Shown piece after piece: positions 49,821 to 61,324 of a DNA stretch of 64,000 nt. A program made the position numbers and the translations under genes. Within the stretch, counting starts at the first letter, position 1, and every line of letters begins with the position of its first letter. The DNA is from Mimachlamys varia (lineage: Eukaryota > Mollusca > Bivalvia > Pectinida > Pectinidae), in NCBI GenBank assembly GCA_947623455.1, contig OX392542.1:13709625-13773624 (forward strand), in the 5' to 3' direction. The notes under the pieces were generated by a model. That model saw only the letters and a program-made list of their open reading frames with translations. It had not been told where the DNA came from and made no database searches.

Positions 49821-51639
49821 ATGAGTAAGTTTCAATATTTGTTTAAATGTTGAGTGACAGGACAAACAGCTGGACTTTCATCTGTCGTAGATATTCTTAA
49901 ATGATTCAGTAAATAAATGTAATCGTTGTTATCTCGAATTTGTAACAAAATCAAGCAGGTTAAACAAACCTAACATGATCCACTGACTAAAACAAATTCG
50001 AATCTCTGCAGAAATTAACATGAATATCGTATTAATGTTCCTTGTATCCACTAGTTATTACAGCAATATCGTTAGACAAAATAAATATCTTGAACAAAAC
50101 GTACGTAAAAAAACAATTTAGGATGAACACGTGGATTTGTTTAAATGAATTACTGCCCCTATTGTAATCAAAATGTAATAAATTTAACTGATTTAAACAC
50201 ATACACATTTGTACACGCATTGCTTTACATCCGTAAATGGTCATACCACAATGCATCATGTTGGCTTATTTTGCCGTGTACATGTATGTATTCGAACTTC
50301 TGCGGTGGCAAATTGGACAATGTGTTCAGAATACAAAACGGATAATTTCTTTCCCGAGACAAACAAATGCCCTATCAGTTGGTGCTTAACGCTATGTACA
50401 TAACGTTCGGCTCTAAATGCATGAAGTCAAACACTGCGTAGCCCGTTTCCTCTTTTCAGAATGGGTTGAAAGGCCTGTTTCCTTGTCAAGGTAATTGTAT
50501 CCGATGTAATAGCAGTTTATAAATGGCCTTTTCATGGTAAGTTTACTTAGTGTCTGTATTATTTAATGTCCTGGTATATAGGATTTAACGTACGAACAAC
50601 AGCTGGGTAATTTAAGGATCCCTGTTCTTGTGCTGTGTATATGTTAATGCGTACGGGAGAGGGTATGTTAGCGTGTACGACTCATTGTGATCAGCGCTGA
50701 TCAGTCTGATGCCAACTATATAGTGCTATTTCACCCAAAAAAGCATGCCGAAGGAGTCGTACCTCAGCAAACTGCTTTTCATGCTCACTGCATTTTTATA
50801 AATATTTTTGTCGCGAGGACGTAACATAACATATGGGCAGTTTGTAAAATAAAATTTTACATTGGCGTTTTATTCGCACTGTGTTTTCGTTTGGTCGGGG
50901 AGTCTAAAACGAGCAAAAATTCACTGGTTTTGTTTTGTTACACATCACCCATGTACTCTTTTCCTGACACAGATATTTATCCCACGCAGTGACACCATGC
51001 TTAGCTGTTCCGCCTAGAACGGATATAATAAATGTCTGTCATTCAAAATCCATATCGTGTATGGATTCTTATCCTTTACATATGAAGCCGAACACACGAA
51101 CCGGTTATTAGAAGACGTAAAAACCTCACCTACTTGTGTGGCAGATTTTACTTAACATTTTTACGACTTTCTGATTTTAAAACATGTTCACAACATTTAC
51201 TTTCGATTTTATGATGGAATAAAATCAGAAAACGCGTTTGTCGAGTTTTACTAAGTTACTACAAAACATGAAGCGTGTAGCAACAGGGTGTGACGCGAGA
51301 CATCACGGGAAGGATAAAATCAGAAAAAGGAAAGACTTAAGTTTAGTTAGGCAACACGGGATTAATGATTCGTTCGTCAATTTCTGCCTTAGTGCTGAAA
51401 CAACAGAAAGAAACGATAATTAGACTACAAGGGTACGCGTGAACAGTCATACAAACTAGATGTAGGCCGAGGATTGCCATAAAATATATATCAACTGTTG
51501 AACGTAAGCTGGAACTTATATGAGGAGCCCTGTAAAATAAGGAGTTCGCATCGTCCTCTTCTTGTGGACACGAAAGCGACGAAAACGAATATTCTATTGA
51601 AATAATTGATGTTTTTATTCTCTGTACACATAGGTTTTT
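49821..51639. other. Unannotated sequence
   Basis: No gene or repeat recognised. A basic 51-codon frame from an ATG at 51268 (HHGKDKIRKRKD) is short and unsupported. Confidence 0.5.
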
Positions 51640-52375
51640 TGTTTATCAGCGTCTTTTAATTTGAATTTCAAATAAATCGACGATGTGTTGTCTGTGAACA
51701 ACTTTTCTGACTACGTTGATCTTATATACCTTTCTGAACTTGAAATAAAGGACACAACAGACTCTTCTACATCAGTTGCCTACCAACTCTACTTAAACTA
51801 TGACCAACATAAAAAGCTTACTATTCAGCTATACGATAAACGTGAAAATTCCAATTTTCCATTTCTTGATAGTTACATCCCTGCTTCTCTTCAACCTATG
51901 GTGGTTACATGTCGCAGTTGGTTCGTTATTCTAGGGCTTGCTCTAAATATCGTGATCGATGTCGAGTGCTGACAAACAAACTAACAACAGAAGGACTAGA
52001 GAGATACAGTTTGATCAGAACTATAGGGAAGTTTCATATGGTCGCAATCTCTGTCTCATTGAGAAATATTCTGTATCTTTTTGTGATATGTGATACGTTT
52101 TTGAGTATGCTCATTATTATGTTCACTTGTTGCGATTGACAATAATGACCCGGTTATCATTTTGAGGATTTGGATGTTTACTTGCATGGTTGGTGCCGTG
52201 GATGAAGCAGAAGACGCTTTCTCCTCCTGAACACCTGGTCATATTCCCTTGTACTTTTACAAGGGTCTCCATGTAGATCTTTCCTTTCTTTCGTATTTTG
52301 CCTAGTTTTATAGATTTCGGATTATAGTTTTGTTGACGCTGTGTTTTGTACTCTCAATTTTTTTTTCGGGTTTTT
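51640..52375 (+). pseudogene. Retroelement family A, RT catalytic-box remnant through 3' tail (copy 11)
   Basis: This copy reaches furthest 5'. The frame NLNFK-stop-IDDVLSVNNFSDYVD (51661-51720) holds the IDD of the RT box YxDD at 51676-51684. The codon where the family would have the aromatic residue is TAA (51673-51675). The coding then follows the same order as copy 2: IYLSELEIKDTTDSS, YDKRENSNF, a small deletion and frameshift near 51870-51900, MSQLVRYSRACSKYRD, and LTNK. The RT end is degraded, and the tail carries AEDAFSS-stop-TPG at about 52210. It ends in T-rich sequence. RT identity rests on the IDD box with matching flanks in two copies. The element class (Penelope-like or other) is unresolved. 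The copy cannot encode an active enzyme. Confidence 0.82.
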
Positions 52376-53529
52376 TTTATTTTTGTTGAATGATCTGACT
52401 TTTTCAGTACTGTTAGGTGTTTTCCAATGGTGAAGGTTAAGCATTCGGTTAATTGTACAAAAACTGTTCACCCGTTATCAGCGTCATGCGACTAGACGGA
52501 ATGCTGTGCTGGGTGTTTTCATTTAGCACATAAACATGAATGCATAATGACATTAATTGTTTAATGTTAAACCGTGCCAAACCAGATGTATTTCCCCTAC
52601 CGTGTAACAAGAATACAGATGCTTAATACATCAACAGTTTATATTTAAGCAATTTCGTTCTCCCAGCACGTTACTCGTAGCTCGGCACCAGCTCTTCGCT
52701 TTTGCAAAGTTGTAAATGAATATTCATGTCGCCTTAAATATACATAAATAAAAGCGCATTAATTCTGTATAAATACAACAACAACCCCGTCCTAGGTAGA
52801 CGTCCTTCTATACACCGTACTATTATTAAAACATGCATCTCCGTCTAACTCCCAGCCCACTCACACACAAAACAAAGCAAAATAGAAAGGTAAAACATCC
52901 AACATATGATTTTCAGAAAATTACCGATATATTAAAACGCATAATTTTGCCGTTCGGTTTTTGTAATTTGATAAAAATTTGATTATATTTATATGTAGAA
53001 TAGGCACAGTGGTAATCGTAATTAATCATACAAAACGCTGTTCATGGAGAGTCTAAGCTATATTTGGTAACTTATATTAAAACTCATTAAGTATGAAGCT
53101 ATAAAATAGCGGGAAGATATTACAGTCTTATTAAATTTTATACGTCGTTAATCGTATCTCTAACGATTGGTTTGGACTCTGATCTTCTAACATAGTTTCC
53201 GGTGATTACATGTACACGTAAATCGAATGAACATTAAAAAGATTTAAAGACATAATTAAAATAGCACCAAAACAATTACGATCTCCTATTTCACATCAGT
53301 ATATCAAATCCCTTCATATGATTTCATCGGTAACGAAATATCCACACAAATTCTTAAAAGTATCTCCGACATTGATTTTGAAATTAATATTTCAAGAAGA
53401 ACAATCGAAAGTAAATTTTAGAGAGCAGGTATACAATAAGTCCGGTGCTGTTTGGTTTTTTTAGTAAGTATATATACTCACGTTACATTAGTTCATTGGT
53501 CAGTCTTTTATATAAAGAGAGGGAGAGAG
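52376..53529. other. Unannotated sequence
   Basis: No gene or repeat recognised. Confidence 0.5.
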
Positions 53530-53690
53530 AAGAGAGAATACCGAAGCGTCAACATAAACATATTCCGAACTCCAAATCGATTAAACAAGGGGCAAAATAT
53601 AAAATATGGAAAGATTGACCCTTGTTAAAGTACAGGGAAATTAAACCAGGTGTTCCGGAAGAGTAAGCGTCTTCTGCTTTATTTATAAGT
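53530..53690 (-). mobile_element. Retroelement family A fragment, 3' tail (copy 12)
   Basis: The minus strand reads KAEDAYSSGTPGL, then LYFNKG, and ends with 'cggtattctctct' leading into a GA-rich simple stretch (53519-53535). The copy stops abruptly upstream of the AEDAY block. Confidence 0.8.
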
Positions 53691-54559
53691 GTTGACAATG
53701 TGTCCATATTAAAGACCCAGATGTAGTATGTATCTAATCCCATCGCGAACAAAGATAAAATTGATCACTTGGTTGGAACTTTTGATATCCCTTCCTTCTC
53801 CTTTCTGCATTGTAACATCTTGTCGCCAGAATGAAATATTGTTATATGAAGAACACTGTTGTGCTTCCCAGGGAAATACCGGGTGTCCAAACGTTGGAAA
53901 CTGCCCAGCGCACACACACATTACAAACACGTGGACTCCATGTTATCGAACTACTTTTATTTTCACAACAATGCTATGTATTCATACGCAGGGCTGATCT
54001 AACACATAAAACCATCATTGAATATCCGGAATGGATAATCTAGATAAATACACAACAACAGCCACTTATTAACATCACTTAATTAAAAGTACCCGAAGTA
54101 ACAGTGATGTTCAGGACCCAAAGGTCAATTTATATATATGATAGGTGAATCTAAAAATAAATGTTTATGGAAATAAAATGATTAAGTTTGTTAGGGTAAT
54201 CGAACGGAGAAAAATTGAAACTACATCATGTAGTAACACGTAAAAGAGATTAAAGTTTAAATTTGGTTCCGTTTTGCATATCTAAAAAACAGAAAAGGAA
54301 AAATAAATATCTAGGGAAATATAGATGAAGCGTTTGGTAAAGTACTCATTTCGTTATAAGATTAAACGAAAAACAGTGAGTTAGCATGGTGGAGACAAAA
54401 TTGGTAAAATTGGTAATTCAGCATCTTCATTTAGAAACTATATCCATCTTTACTGTTAGTGTTAAGCATTGTACAGAGAACCATCGAAGGAGCCGTTAAT
54501 TATCAGATATATCACACGTTCTATTACGGGAACTGTCAGTGCGTTAAACATTTGTTTGC
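53691..54559. other. Unannotated sequence
   Basis: No gene. Several overlapping frames on both strands at 53709-54043 compete with one another and show no domain. Confidence 0.5.
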
Positions 54560-54780
54560 CTGGGTGTCTGTGGATGTAAGCTGATTACAGACAAGATCAC
54601 CGCGGCCCTGCTCTAGCCATTGCTCGATTGACAGCTGGCCCAGCACGGCCTGTGTCGCCATTGACCTAGTAAACCATTGTCAGCAACACACGTTGTTTGT
54701 TGAAGCTACAGATGACATACAGCGGCGCTGCGGGATTGTGATAACACACAGACCTGATGGTAGATACAACCTGCGTCCCA
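54560..54780. other. GC-richer island, possible regulatory element
   Basis: Against AT-rich flanks this 220-bp stretch is clearly higher in G+C ('accgcggccctgctctagcc', 'ggcccagcacggcctgtgtc', 'cagcggcgctgcggg'). It contains the SOX-like motif CCATTGT, the TALE-type core TGACAG in 'gattgacagctgg', and an E-box. No open frame spans it. A conserved enhancer or an unrecognised exon are both possible. Confidence 0.25.
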
Positions 54781-56480
54781 AGAAATTAAATATATTACTT
54801 ACTACGAGAAAACCTGAACGGTACATCGCCTGAGGCGGATGTCTGTATTTTGTTTATTTTACAGTTACTGAATGTTAGGTTATTTGTATAAGATATCGGG
54901 ATGCTTAACTGCTAATTAAAATGGAAATGATGTACAGAACTTTCGGCCCACTCAAGAAAAAGTCGTGATGTAAATAGACAGCAACGGGAAACAACGAAAT
55001 CATCCTGACCAAAAAAGAGGATGGCGAAACTAGCCAGTCAGTAGTTCGAGTATCGTACAGATAACCCTTCATGGTATCCACGCTCACTGTGAAGACATTC
55101 CACATCAAGTTATAGTAACTCATAGTAAATCCGTTTCCTGAGAACCAAATCGAAGACATTAGATGAGACAACAAGACAAAACCCAAAATAACCTTACCTT
55201 TGGAAAATCAATGAAAATAAGCCTAGTTCTTAAGCGATTTTGAAGTTAAATCTAATGTAATGCGTGTTTATTTATACCTTTCCAAATCTCAACACTAAAG
55301 CCTATTTTATCATACATGTATCTCGTTTATCCATGTTCTATATGTGCCTCGAGTATTCTATATTGTATAAACTTCCCCCTGAAGGACACATCTGTTTTAG
55401 AATATTACAAATTAATCTACCTTGGTATTAATATTAGAAACACCAACACGACATCCATAATTAATATCCGACTCACGATGAGTCTACTGGCTAGCAAGAT
55501 TAACTATACACGACATAATGCCCGCTTTTATCTTCTCCAACACATAGAAACATGATCAATACCCATGTGTACATCACATCTATGTTTAAGTTTTCTATCA
55601 CTCGGTGCGCTCGTGAAGTATCCAATAATTTCCTGTATAAGACTTAAAAATTAATCCATGTGATGATACCGTTTAAGAGTCGCCCTGACTCGGTTCGTGA
55701 AACCTTTCCGATGCCTCGGGCTTTGATCACCACACGTACGGCAGTGTCCGTGCTGCTATGCCGACTCTGATTTTATAACACTCAAGTCGTATGAAGTGCT
55801 AATTGTGGAGTTGTTTCAGTCAGTTTCGTTTTATAATAGTGCGGTTCGAGTAGACGACGTGACGTTTTCTATGGACGGTGTGATATATTCATCTTGTTTT
55901 CCTTATGTTATGTCTAATAACTGCTGGTGATTTGCCTATTAGCGAACAATGGAGTTACTTAGTATTTGATTCATAAAGGAAGATGATCTGGCAAACGTAC
56001 GTTGGTCGTGGCGGGGCAAGATGCCTGCAATGGTGGTACGTATGGCGTTTTTCTATACTAACACATATTCAAAACATTAAAAGCTGTTTGTATTAAAGTT
56101 TTTAGATCCAGTTATTAATTTAGAAAATTAGCTCTAAGAAATAACCGTTAAATACTGGATGAATATTGTATTCTAATCCGTTTTTTTCGGTATTTCAGTT
56201 GTAGTGTATCAAAGGCTGATAAACCTTATCTCCACCAATATTATCAGGCAAATACGAATAAAGAAGTCGGTCAATGAATAGATGGTATAACAATATAATG
56301 CTAAAGTGATTACGTTTCGGCCATTTCAAAATCATGTAAATGGAGAGGGTTTTAAAAATTGTGAAACGGTATAGTTCGCTTTCACATTTTTGGCCCTAAA
56401 TGATTAGTTTGATATCTATCGTGGTCGTTTAATCGCCTTAATTGGCTTTAGTTCTTATTCTTTCATTTTATCATTGGCTG
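54781..56480. other. Unannotated sequence
   Basis: No gene recognised. The 55675-55770 stretch is locally richer in CpG. The minus frame at 54905-55186 (93 codons) has no domain that I recognise. Confidence 0.5.
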
Positions 56481-56536
56481 GTGATGGATGGTGGTTGTGG
56501 CGGTGGTGGTGGTGGTGGTGGTTGGGGGGGGGGGGG
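56481..56536 (+). repeat. GGT microsatellite followed by a 13-base G run
   Basis: 'gatggtggttgtggc' leads into six GGT-type triplets and then G13 at 56524-56536. The strand has many runs of two or more Gs, so G-quadruplex formation is possible. The polyglycine frame across it is an artefact of the microsatellite. Confidence 0.9.
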
Positions 56537-57192
56537 CTACCACGTCCTCGCAATAGCAAGAGCCATACGCGAACGGTTGTCTAGAGAGACGCATCCGTAT
56601 TGTATTCATAAATGTATGAAACACCAGATAATGTTTTGACTAAACATACAGTTGCTTGTCCTTGATAAGCTGTAAATAATTCAGAACATTATCGATTTTA
56701 TGCAATACAGATATACAGAAATATATTTAAGTGCAAATTAATTGATAATAGCTGAATATTACATTGACAAACATGATTAAACGTCATGAAATTGTTTAAA
56801 AGTGTGGTTTACATCTCTTGTAGGACTTACAGACAAATATAAAACTTGTAAGCGGGCGCCATGTAAACAGCATGGTCAATTAAATATTCAAATAAATGTT
56901 TACTGCTTTTTATGTATTTCATAGTTGTCTACGCCATGCTAACTAACTTTATTAGTGATATAAATATCAATGAGTTAAAACATGATGTGAAAATTTCCCA
57001 TTAAATTGTGTTTTAGGCGACGTCTATTACTTGTGAGTGTAATGTTGTATGATCATTAACTACACTTGTGTGCGAGCATATGCAATCGAACATCCTGATA
57101 TATATTTCTCTCATATCTGGTCATGTTGGATTAAGTTTGCCCATGCAAGAAAGCTATGTACTAAGAAAAATCTATCTAACATAGCATATCAC
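56537..57192. other. Unannotated sequence
   Basis: I see nothing supportable. Confidence 0.5.
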
Positions 57193-57235
57193 GCGACGTG
57201 ACGTCGCAATGGCTCAACAATGACGTGACGTCACG
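57193..57235. promoter_or_regulatory. Pair of CRE-like palindromes
   Basis: GCGACGT-G-ACGTCGC (57193-57107 region, that is 57193-57207) is an exact palindrome around one base and contains TGACGTCG. CGTGACGTCACG (57224-57235) is a perfect 12-bp palindrome containing the consensus CRE TGACGTCA. The two centres are about 30 bp apart, in sequence otherwise poor in CpG. CREB/ATF binding is the known role of this motif. A nearby promoter is not evident. Confidence 0.35.
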
Positions 57236-57469
57236 ACTACGGTAAACTCTGATGCCGAAAAGAGAAAACGAAGGCGTGATGAAATTAAACCCTTTTTTAA
57301 AAAACCTTTGACCATAGACACCACAAAGGTGAGATTAAGTTTTCTACGCAAACTATTTTGAAAGTTTTCCTGACGAAAGAATAATGTTTCGTCATTTTGT
57401 TTGTATAATTCATGCAAATGAAGATTTTTACTTTTGTGTCTACCAACGATTGTCATTATCTGAATACCA
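57236..57469. other. Unannotated sequence
   Basis: The minus frame at 57214-57456 overlaps the CRE pair and has no domain. Confidence 0.4.
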
Positions 57470-57725
57470 GATAAGCATTTCTTATTTTACATGGGGGCAT
57501 AATATAAACAAAGGGACAATTCATATGGAGACTTATAAAGAAGTACAAGAAAATAGGACAAGGTTTTCCGGAAGAGTCGGTATTTTCCGATCTATCGAAG
57601 ACACCCGTGATGTAAATTTTGATCACAACTTTGTACATGCGACTTTCTCAAAGCGAGAACCGAGTCATCATTCGCAAACACAACAAGTAAGCACACTGAT
57701 GCTTGCTTGTGTTGGCTTGCATGCT
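57470..57725 (-). mobile_element. Retroelement family A fragment, 3' tail (copy 13)
   Basis: The minus strand keeps 'gtgcttacttgttgtgtttgcgaatgatgactcgg', 'caaaatttacatcacgggtgtcttcgat', a rearranged AEDAY block (a short 'cggaaaataccgac' replaces part of it), then 'ccggaaaaccttgtcctattttcttgtactt' and 'atatgaattgtccctttgt'. It is among the most diverged copies. Confidence 0.7.
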
Positions 57726-58664
57726 AGTCTTAACGTTTGAGGATGTTGAGAAACACGCAGAAAAGCCTACGTGATCGGGCAGGTATATCTTTACCATTCC
57801 ACGTCCAATCGGGAAATCTAATCCCACCACCTTGTTTAAGGCAAGTCCGCTATCCGCCATAACGCCACATCGTCTCCATGTTCCTTTTCACTAAGAAAGC
57901 AATAGAGTTGTCCGTGTTCTACGTGTATCTGTTCCAGTTGTGTTCTCTGTTAAATCACCACTCCTACAACATCATCCGGCGATTTATTTCTGAAGTTACA
58001 GAATATAGCACTTGTTTAAATATCGGATAATTGTCCTCCTTAACTAAGCTGTTCCTCCTGGGAAATAAGACAATGCATATTATCTAATTAACGTGAACTG
58101 GTGTTTTTGATAAGTTCGTACTTTACGCTAGTTTAAGAAAAAAGTCCTTGTTCTAAACTTATTGACTGGCTTTTTTTTTTTATAATAAAAGAAATGATCA
58201 TTATGCTTGTCTGAATCATAATTATCCAAGCTCTCCAATATTAACTCCAAATAATGTATAACGTGTTCATTGTGATATCATTACACATAGTTTATTACCC
58301 GTCGAGGACAAGTTAATGGTTTTTAGAGGAAGCGTTTCGCGTTAATGAGACTAAACAAATAGGGAAGCCGTTATTTATGTTACTAATGAAATTTCTTTGT
58401 GTGATAACGAGTTGAGAGTGATGGCGTTTATGTTTGGATTGTAATGTACTTTCTGCAAAGCCAACTTTACACGTTACATGCTTTTAAAACTCCATAAACA
58501 TTGTAAGTTCGCATTTTGCGACTTCGAAATTTATTTACTGGCTCAGATATCTCAGGTAACTCAGATACAATGTAGGAACCAAAGAAAAGATAACGGCATT
58601 TGGCGGATTAATTATAAGGAAAGATGAAGTAGCTAATATGCTGACTCTGACTGTGAAAAAATAG
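57726..58664. other. Unannotated sequence
   Basis: No gene recognised. The 58300-58440 stretch has a less AT-skewed, motif-dense look ('gcgtttcgcgttaatgag', 'gtgtgataacgagttg') and might be a conserved noncoding element. Confidence 0.45.
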
Positions 58665-59036
58665 TTTAGGGGGTGGCAGACACTGCTGGTGGATTTGTTA
58701 GTCCCCGAGGTTTGCTGGAGCCTCTATAGCCACATTTGATCTCATTTGAGTAGTAGCACGGTACATAATATACACATTTTCGTAGTGCACGATTTGAAAT
58801 TAAACAGAACTAGTTCAAATTTACTTCTGTATTCATAAATCAAAGGGGTTTTACGCAAATGACCCTTCTGCTCCTACATAAGTTTAGAAATTTTGGATTC
58901 CTATCTTTTGGACCCTAGCATCACTGACGAATCCAAGAAGGACGAAACAACTGTATGATGCATTTTAATTCATTTTTTCGGCATGCTGTATTTATTTCTA
59001 AATCAAAAAAGTGCAGCATGTGTGTGTTACGTCATC
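58665..59036 (+). repeat. Dispersed repeat family B, copy 5 (near full length)
   Basis: Begins 'taggggg tggcagacactgc' and 'ttagtccccgaggtttgctgg', a start also found in copy 7, and proceeds through all family landmarks to 'tgtgtgttacgtcatc'. About 370 bp. It sets the probable full length of the family. Confidence 0.9.
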
Positions 59037-59235
59037 TGTTTGCAGCTGTGAAAATGAATCCCACATTCCCTGCTATAGAGGTATAGATGAGGTTTGTCCG
59101 TAGTGAATCAAAACCCTGCAAAATCTAAATCATGTAAACTGAAATAATGTTTACTGACTGATATCGGTAGGATGAGAAACCGCGCTATGTTTGTGTAAAC
59201 TTCTTTGCAATTTTCCGAATCTTGAGTATATATTG

Positions 59236-59430
59236 AAGTGCTACTTGCCTGAAGAATATATCCGAAGGCCCGTTCAAGAGTAAACTATACTGACAACTGG
59301 TGAATCAGCCGTACCATGCCAATAATGCTTATCATCAAGCAGGGAGTAGTAACTACCGTTGTGAGGCTCTGGTATGTCTTGGCCTTGCGACAGAACCAAA
59401 CATTTCACAGAGAGGCGGACGCTCAAATAA
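59236..59430 (+). repeat. Dispersed repeat family E, copy 2
   Basis: Shares 'ctatactgacaactggtgaa(t)ca', 'aatgct...tca(t/g)caagcagggag', 'aactacc(g/a)ttgt' and 'gctctggtatgtcttggcc...gacagaacc' with 13525-13640. The first half of copy 1 is absent. Confidence 0.65.
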
Positions 59431-61188
59431 AAGGACCAAAGTGAGGCGGTGTCAAGAGAGACATTCGGAAGTAAAAAGCAGTTAAGCTTATAAAATAGAA
59501 AAGATAAGATTGCACATGCAGTCGCCTCTTACTATCATGCAATGTGGGCAGCGTGTACAATTCTTGCGTCTCATTTCGTGATTATATGAAATATTCCTAT
59601 ACCTATGATAACTCCGGTAGCATTACACCTTTTTATTTTTTCTACTTATAAAGTAAACTTATCTGTTGCAGCCATAACACTATTTAATCCTTCTAATTTA
59701 TTTTACTTCAGTGTCTCAGCGGTCGACAAACCCATTGTGTGGGCAATGTGTGCTGGTATTGTATTGATTAGAGTAATAAATCAGATTACAAAAGATAAAA
59801 AACAAAAATAGAAAAGAATGATGAGAACCGAAGATATCCATATACATGCGGAGGTTTTAGTTATGTCTTTGCACGCGCGGGTAATTTAGAACTAGCACAC
59901 CCACTCAGTAAAACCATTTAGTTACTTAATTGACATTGCAGAGCCTTCTAGTTCAACTTGACTCCTTTGGTCGTCTAATTATTATCCTTGTTCATAAAGT
60001 TTCGGTTTTAAATGTAATTATCAGTTAACCACACCAGAAGATTTGATCTCGTCAAATCATTTGATATTTATGGTTGGTATTTACATCAATTTAATTTTTG
60101 CTTGCTAAAACTGGCAATCCTGACGATGATCAATATCAAACGTTTGTTCAAACTATTTCTAAGTTTCCAACGATTCAACTTTGAATATAAAAACGGATTA
60201 TTTCGATTCAAAGCCATATCATTAGTGACGTCATAATAGTATTACATGTAGCAGCCTGTCCTGCCAGAGGGAAGGCCTGCAGTGGTGACGTTAGTAAAGA
60301 AAAAACACATGTAGGACCATCAACGAACCTCTCAGATCTTCCTAAAGCTTGATGTCCATAATTCAATTAAAATATCATGTGTTATGACAGACAACAGGGT
60401 AGTTAAAATCATAATAATATTTTCCTATCTCATGTTCAAAGACTGAACGCTCAATAGAACATTGACATTTTTGCAATATATTGTTCAGAGTGTGTTAATT
60501 ATTTCACTTATAATGCATTCCCCGTCATACAAACTAAGTCACAAGAAAGACAAGGTAAAAACTTGTTTCCCCATCATAAGACAAGGTAAAAACAAGTTTC
60601 TCCATTATGCAAATTTGAATGATTTACTGCTGTTGCAATGCTTCCGTTTTGTTTGATCTTGATGGGTTTTCTAAAAAAAATTCTGGACCGAGACTTGAGA
60701 TTCGTTTACCAACACTACAAAAATTCTTTCAGATATGATACTTTGTAACTTCATATTTAATCATTCATGTTTCGGGTTGTTCTATTTTCTGTCAAGGCCA
60801 TACAACATTCGTCGAGTTAGGACGTACGGTGGAGCGTCTGGTCGTGGTATCTAGATGATAATGGAAATCTAACACAATTCAATTTATACATTGACAAGAG
60901 ATCTTTTCCAAGAGATGGTTTCACTATTGCCGATGACACATAGACCGCTATACATTAGCCAGCTTGTGTTACGGCGTGTTTCTTTGCCCTTCTATTTCCC
61001 TCATACGAATGTCGAGACAAAGCTGGCGGACATAATTATGGTGGTGTTAGGTCCGTCACCAGGGACTGAAATGTAATGGAACTACTGGTAAAACAACAGA
61101 TGATTAGGTTGTCAGTCAAGTCACAATGTGTGTTAGCTGTCCTTGCTCTCTACAATATAGCCAGTATCGATGACGTTTATCGTCATCG
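59431..61188. other. Unannotated sequence with a short duplication
   Basis: A 31-bp tandem duplication ('aagacaaggtaaaaac' then 'gtttc...ccat(c/t)at') lies at 60547-60608. The 60880-61080 stretch ('gtgttacggcgtgtttc', 'aatgtcgagacaaagctggcgg', 'ggtccgtcaccagggactgaa') resembles a dispersed molluscan repeat, but I cannot confirm it from one copy. The frame across it is therefore not called a gene. Confidence 0.45.
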
Positions 61189-61189
61189 G

Positions 61190-61316
61190 AGGACGAATCC
61201 GAGGGTCCTAGGAGGACGAAACAGATGTTTGACGCAGTTCAATTCATTTTTTCGTTATACTTAATCTATTACTTAATTAAAAGGTGTAGCACAATGTATG
61301 TGTGTGTTACGTAATC
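61190..61316 (+). repeat. Dispersed repeat family B, copy 6 (3' part)
   Basis: Contains 'gacgaatccgagggtcctaggaggacgaaac', 'gacgcagttcaattcattttttcg', 'aaaaggtgtagcac' and the end 'tgtgtgttacgtaatc'. The next family member starts nine bases later in the same orientation. Confidence 0.85.
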
Positions 61317-61324
61317 TTTGATTA

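Noticed and set aside
51640..52375. LTR retrotransposon or retrovirus-like copy
   Set aside because: No LTR, primer-binding site, protease or integrase motif is visible. Truncated copies share a 3' end instead.
56442..56639. Glycine-rich protein
   Set aside because: The glycine run is encoded by the GGT/G microsatellite, and the flanking residues have no supporting features.
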